Positions 61,385-64,000 of a stretch of 64,000 nucleotides of DNA are shown here, piece after piece. The notes beneath the pieces are model-generated. The model searched no databases, was not told the DNA's origin, and was given only the letters and a program-made list of their open reading frames with translations. Source of the stretch: Puffinus mauretanicus (lineage: Eukaryota > Chordata > Aves > Procellariiformes > Procellariidae); contig JAJKFH010003680.1 of NCBI GenBank assembly GCA_023333565.1, positions 2,666,001 through 2,730,000 on the forward strand. Direction: 5' to 3'. Positions within the stretch are counted from its first letter, which is position 1, and each line of letters starts with the position of its first letter. The translations under genes and the position numbers were made by a program.

Positions 61385-61720
61385 GTGTCCTGCATTGAAG
61401 AGGTGCCAGAGGCGCTGCTCGCCAGCCCGCGTCCCCCCCCGGCCGCACCAACCTGGGAAGGACTTGTCGGGCTGAGCCTATGAGGCAGCGCCTGTGCGTG
61501 AGGAAAAGGAGGACACTTGCAAACCTATCGGCGTGTCCTGGGGTGGATGCACCCGAGGAGCCCGGTGACTGTACGGCCAAGGGCGCGGGGTGATGTAAGA
61601 GGGCTGTCAGCAGCACGGGAGGGAGGGAGCAGTTCCTCGTGCGCGCTTATCCCTGCCGGCCCGTGCAGCCTGACTCACTTGCCCTTGTCCTATCGCTATC
61701 TCCTTGCCACCCTTCGCTAG
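61385..61720. promoter_or_regulatory. CpG cluster, candidate promoter / first exon
   Basis: About 24 CpGs occur in 340 GC-rich bases, by far the densest cluster in the window, including GCGCG at 61584 and 61641. This resembles a small vertebrate CpG-island promoter. A donor-like GAT|GTAAGA lies at 61595 on the + strand. No TATA box is evident, as is usual for such promoters. The strand of transcription is not proven. The downstream candidate exon suggests +. Short frames on both strands (up to 78 codons) are not called as genes. Confidence 0.45.
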
Positions 61721-61770
61721 CTCAGCCCCAGGGAACGGCTGGTTTGCTTTGTTTTCTTCTCTCCACCCAG

Positions 61771-61959
61771 GGCTGTCCTCATGTTGAAATATTGCCCGAG
61801 TCAGCAGGGCTAACGCTGCCAGCTTGTGCAGAGCTGAGAAGCTGCATAAACCTGGTCATGCAAATCACAGACGGCATCCCCAAGCTGTATGCAAGCCTTC
61901 AAAATCACCCCCAGCTGCAATGCACTTGGGACCTGTCCTAGCGCAGTGCCAGTGCCAAG
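61771..61959 (+). other. Candidate exon downstream of the CpG cluster
   Basis: The acceptor is strong: ttttcttctctccacccag ends at 61770. CCAAG|GTGGGTAAC gives a plausible donor at 61960. The 189-bp interval is open in one frame until TAG at 61939-61941, so it could be a last coding portion, a 5' non-coding exon or an exon of a long non-coding RNA. An intron of about 175 bp would join it to the donor at 61595. I do not recognise the peptide. Confidence 0.3.
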
Positions 61960-62455
61960 GTGGGTAACAAGTGGTGGGGAAGGGGCTGATGCTGTGCTCT
62001 GCCCTCCCTAGCTAAAACAGGGCAACATGCGTGCTCCTAAGACAAGGCAAAGCCTGAGTCATGCCTCGAGATCTCTGGATGTGCCATAAAATCCTTGCTC
62101 AGTAGACTTTTCCCTGCACTGCCTGTGCATCTTTTGCAGCAAAGCCCCACACTCATGTTGCAGTCTGAACCGTGATAGGTGTGAGTCATCCTCACGGGCT
62201 GCCTTTGAGGTGTTCCTGGTCCTGCCACGGGTCTGCTGTGTGGGTTTGGAAGAGCCCTTTAGCACCACTCTCAGCCAGGTATGCTGAACACCTCAAGGGG
62301 TGGGAGATAGGTTGTTTTACGAATGTGACATATTAATGTAATAATGGTGTTTGGAAGGTCTCCAGCTCCTTCCAGTCAAGTTCCTAACTTGCAAGTCCCA
62401 CTGTGTGGGGTAAAACACGCTGCACACCTGTGAGACAGGAAGCTGCATTAGCTTC
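61960..62455. other. Anonymous non-coding DNA
   Basis: If the candidate exon is real, this is intron. No repeat or motif stands out. Antisense frames of 63-69 codons are not supported. Confidence 0.5.
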
Positions 62456-62560
62456 CTGCTTTACAGGCACAGAGAAGGGCCTCAAAAGTCTTAAACTGGG
62501 AATGGAAACCACGTCTCCAGTCCTCTAGTACAAAGCAGCAAACACGCTGAGACAAGGCTG
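62456..62560 (-). mobile_element. Ancient tRNA-derived SINE (MIR-like)
   Basis: tgctttacaggcacagagaa, then aactgggaatggaaaccacg, tctccagtcctctag and aaacacgctgaga follows the minus strand of such SINEs: 'tttacagatggggaaactgaggcacagagagg...gctgggaatagaacccaggtctcc...agtgctctaaccactaggcc'. The order is kept, including the tRNA-like head on the right. Confidence 0.5.
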
Positions 62561-63439
62561 AAGTGCCACCGCACTTGGCTACCAGGGAGACTGAGGGGCA
62601 GGGTCTCAGGGTTGCATTCTGCACTAACATCTGGCCACAGACTTGCTACCTATGTGCTTCTGTTTCCAGAAGAGTAAATCAATGAGAATTTGTCCTGCTG
62701 TTACCTTGCAAGGCACCTCTTTGGTCTCTGCATGCAACTAGTATCTCTGCTCATCTTGGACTGCAGAGGCTTCGGGTAGTGATTGCATTTGAGCTATGAG
62801 TTACTGTGCGCTGAGACCCACATCCCTGACCTGGGTCCTACCACAGTATAAATGATAAACAGCCTAATTAATAATGATACATACTTGTCTCCTGGGGTGG
62901 TGAGTGGCTTTATTAATGTTTGCAAAAACAGTTCTGTGTTATTTGTATTAACCAGGAAATGTGGCTGCCAAAGCCAGACCGGTGCAATCACGGAGCAGGA
63001 TGCATCGCAGTTATATTAGGGGTTGGTGTACTCTGCACTGATAGAGATCTCTGTGGTCTGCAGCCTCCAGAGAGTTTCAGTACTTAAACAGTGAAGAAAT
63101 TTGGATGCAAGTTTCAAATGTGTTTACATCCCGCAGAGGTCAAAGTCTCAGTTTTTGGCTCATAAATGACCTTCCCGTCTGACACCTGCACAGTACTGGT
63201 GGGGGTGCGATACCCCGGGTCCACAAGTCTTCCTGGGTTTCCTAAGCAGTCTCCTCTTTTCTTCATGCCAAGTTGTTAGTAATGTGGTGGGAAGAGGTGT
63301 TGCGGAAACAGGGGGACATGGCACGATCCGACTTACTTACTTGATAGATAGAGCAGGTGATTATAAATCTCTCTAGACAAAGGTCTCGCAGGCAAAATGC
63401 AAACTGGAAATGAGCTGCGTATTTTGAGCAGAAAAAAGG
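62561..63439. other. Anonymous non-coding DNA
   Basis: No gene, repeat or regulatory signature that I can name. Confidence 0.55.
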
Positions 63440-63645
63440 CTATGTATTGGAATAACCTCGCAGGCCACAGAGTCAGTGACAGAAAACTCTGTGTCTGAGT
63501 CTTTAAGAAAAGACCAACTGTAGGTCAGCCATGAACCGTTGGCCTCGTCTTGGGAATCACCAAGTGTCATTCCAAGACTGCACTGTTTGGGAAGGTCAGA
63601 TGACATAATTATAATGGTACCTTCTGACCTTGCAATCTACAAACC
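63440..63645 (+). mobile_element. Old CR1 LINE 3' end
   Basis: attggaataacctcgcaggc, ctgagtctttaagaaaagac, ggtcagatgacataattata and atggtaccttctgaccttgc, then aatctac, follows the old CR1 3' consensus: 'tggaataacctcccaagg...gatgtctttaaatcaagac...ggtcagactagatgatcataatggtcccttctggccttaaaatctatgaa'. All landmarks occur in order, and the end is clear. Confidence 0.75.
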
Positions 63646-64000
63646 CTCATAATTTGTAATCAGGATACAAATTATTTGCCTTCTGAGCTGAGGAAGGAAG
63701 TCTTCTGCATCACCTATCTGCTCCAAAACATCCGCTATTTCACAACTGGCTATGTGCAACGTGCAGGATTTTCACTGTCCACTGAAGGCTCAAGTTCAGC
63801 AGCACCCACCAGTTGCTTTTACCAGGCTGGCTGGTCAGATACAGCCTGACTTACCCTGCCACACTGTCAGTGATACAAACAAATGTTCCATTTGGGGAAG
63901 AAATACACTTTGCATAGATTATTATGATATGAATAATGTTGACTCTTCCTTTTATCCTGGTTTAAGCATGGTTGAGGAAACCCAAAATCTAGCCAACACA
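63646..64000. other. Anonymous non-coding DNA to the right edge
   Basis: Nothing recognisable in the last 355 bases. It would be intron if a transcript starts at 61.5 kb. Confidence 0.55.

Noticed and set aside
1..64000. tRNA, rRNA or known microRNA genes
   Set aside because: The tRNA-like heads at 20.5 and 20.9 kb are SINE-derived and cannot fold as full tRNAs. I found no sequence of a microRNA that I know by heart. A tRNAscan or Infernal run would settle this.

Overview
This window is vertebrate nuclear DNA, most likely from a bird and probably a neoavian one. The evidence is its repeats. It holds a short endogenous retrovirus with paired LTRs of a type I associate with neoavian genomes, several truncated CR1 LINE 3' ends on both strands, and decayed tRNA-derived SINE and MITE-like repeats of old amniote type. 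Base composition is moderate, CpG is depleted outside a few patches, and no reading frame in either strand exceeds about 155 codons. That length is what chance gives in 64 kb of non-coding DNA. I find no protein-coding gene, rRNA, tRNA, CRISPR array, operon or prokaryotic signal that I can defend.

Layout. Positions 1-1470 are unique-looking DNA. Positions 1478-4062 hold a 2.6-kb non-autonomous endogenous retrovirus on the + strand: 5' LTR, a primer-binding site complementary to a lysine tRNA type, a tandem array of about twelve 48-bp units, a decayed tail, a purine tract and a 3' LTR. From 4 to 51 kb the sequence is mostly anonymous. It carries scattered old repeats: CR1 at 8.6, 11.5 and 27.6 kb; SINE remnants at 10.4 and 20.5-20.9 kb; a possible LINE ORF2 C-terminus at 19.1 kb; MITE-like palindromic repeats at 7.0, 48.2 and 49.1 kb. 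A CpG-enriched patch lies at 12.4-12.85 kb. From 51 to 64 kb there are further CR1 copies (51.5, 56.5, 63.4 kb), SINE remnants (53.1, 58.3, 62.5 kb), a CpG-enriched segment at 52.7-53.1 kb, and the strongest gene-like signal in the window: a CpG cluster at 61.39-61.72 kb followed by a well-bounded candidate exon at 61,771-61,959.

Interpretation. The window reads as intergenic or deep intronic DNA. If a gene begins here, the best candidate is a + strand transcript starting in the CpG cluster near 61.4-61.6 kb and running off the right edge, but its identity cannot be read from the sequence. The most unusual structure is the retrovirus, whose interior is dominated by a 48-bp repeat in place of gag-pro-pol. 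I found no convincing undescribed biological system. The findings below are modest leads, and many are small structural features that could be coincidental.
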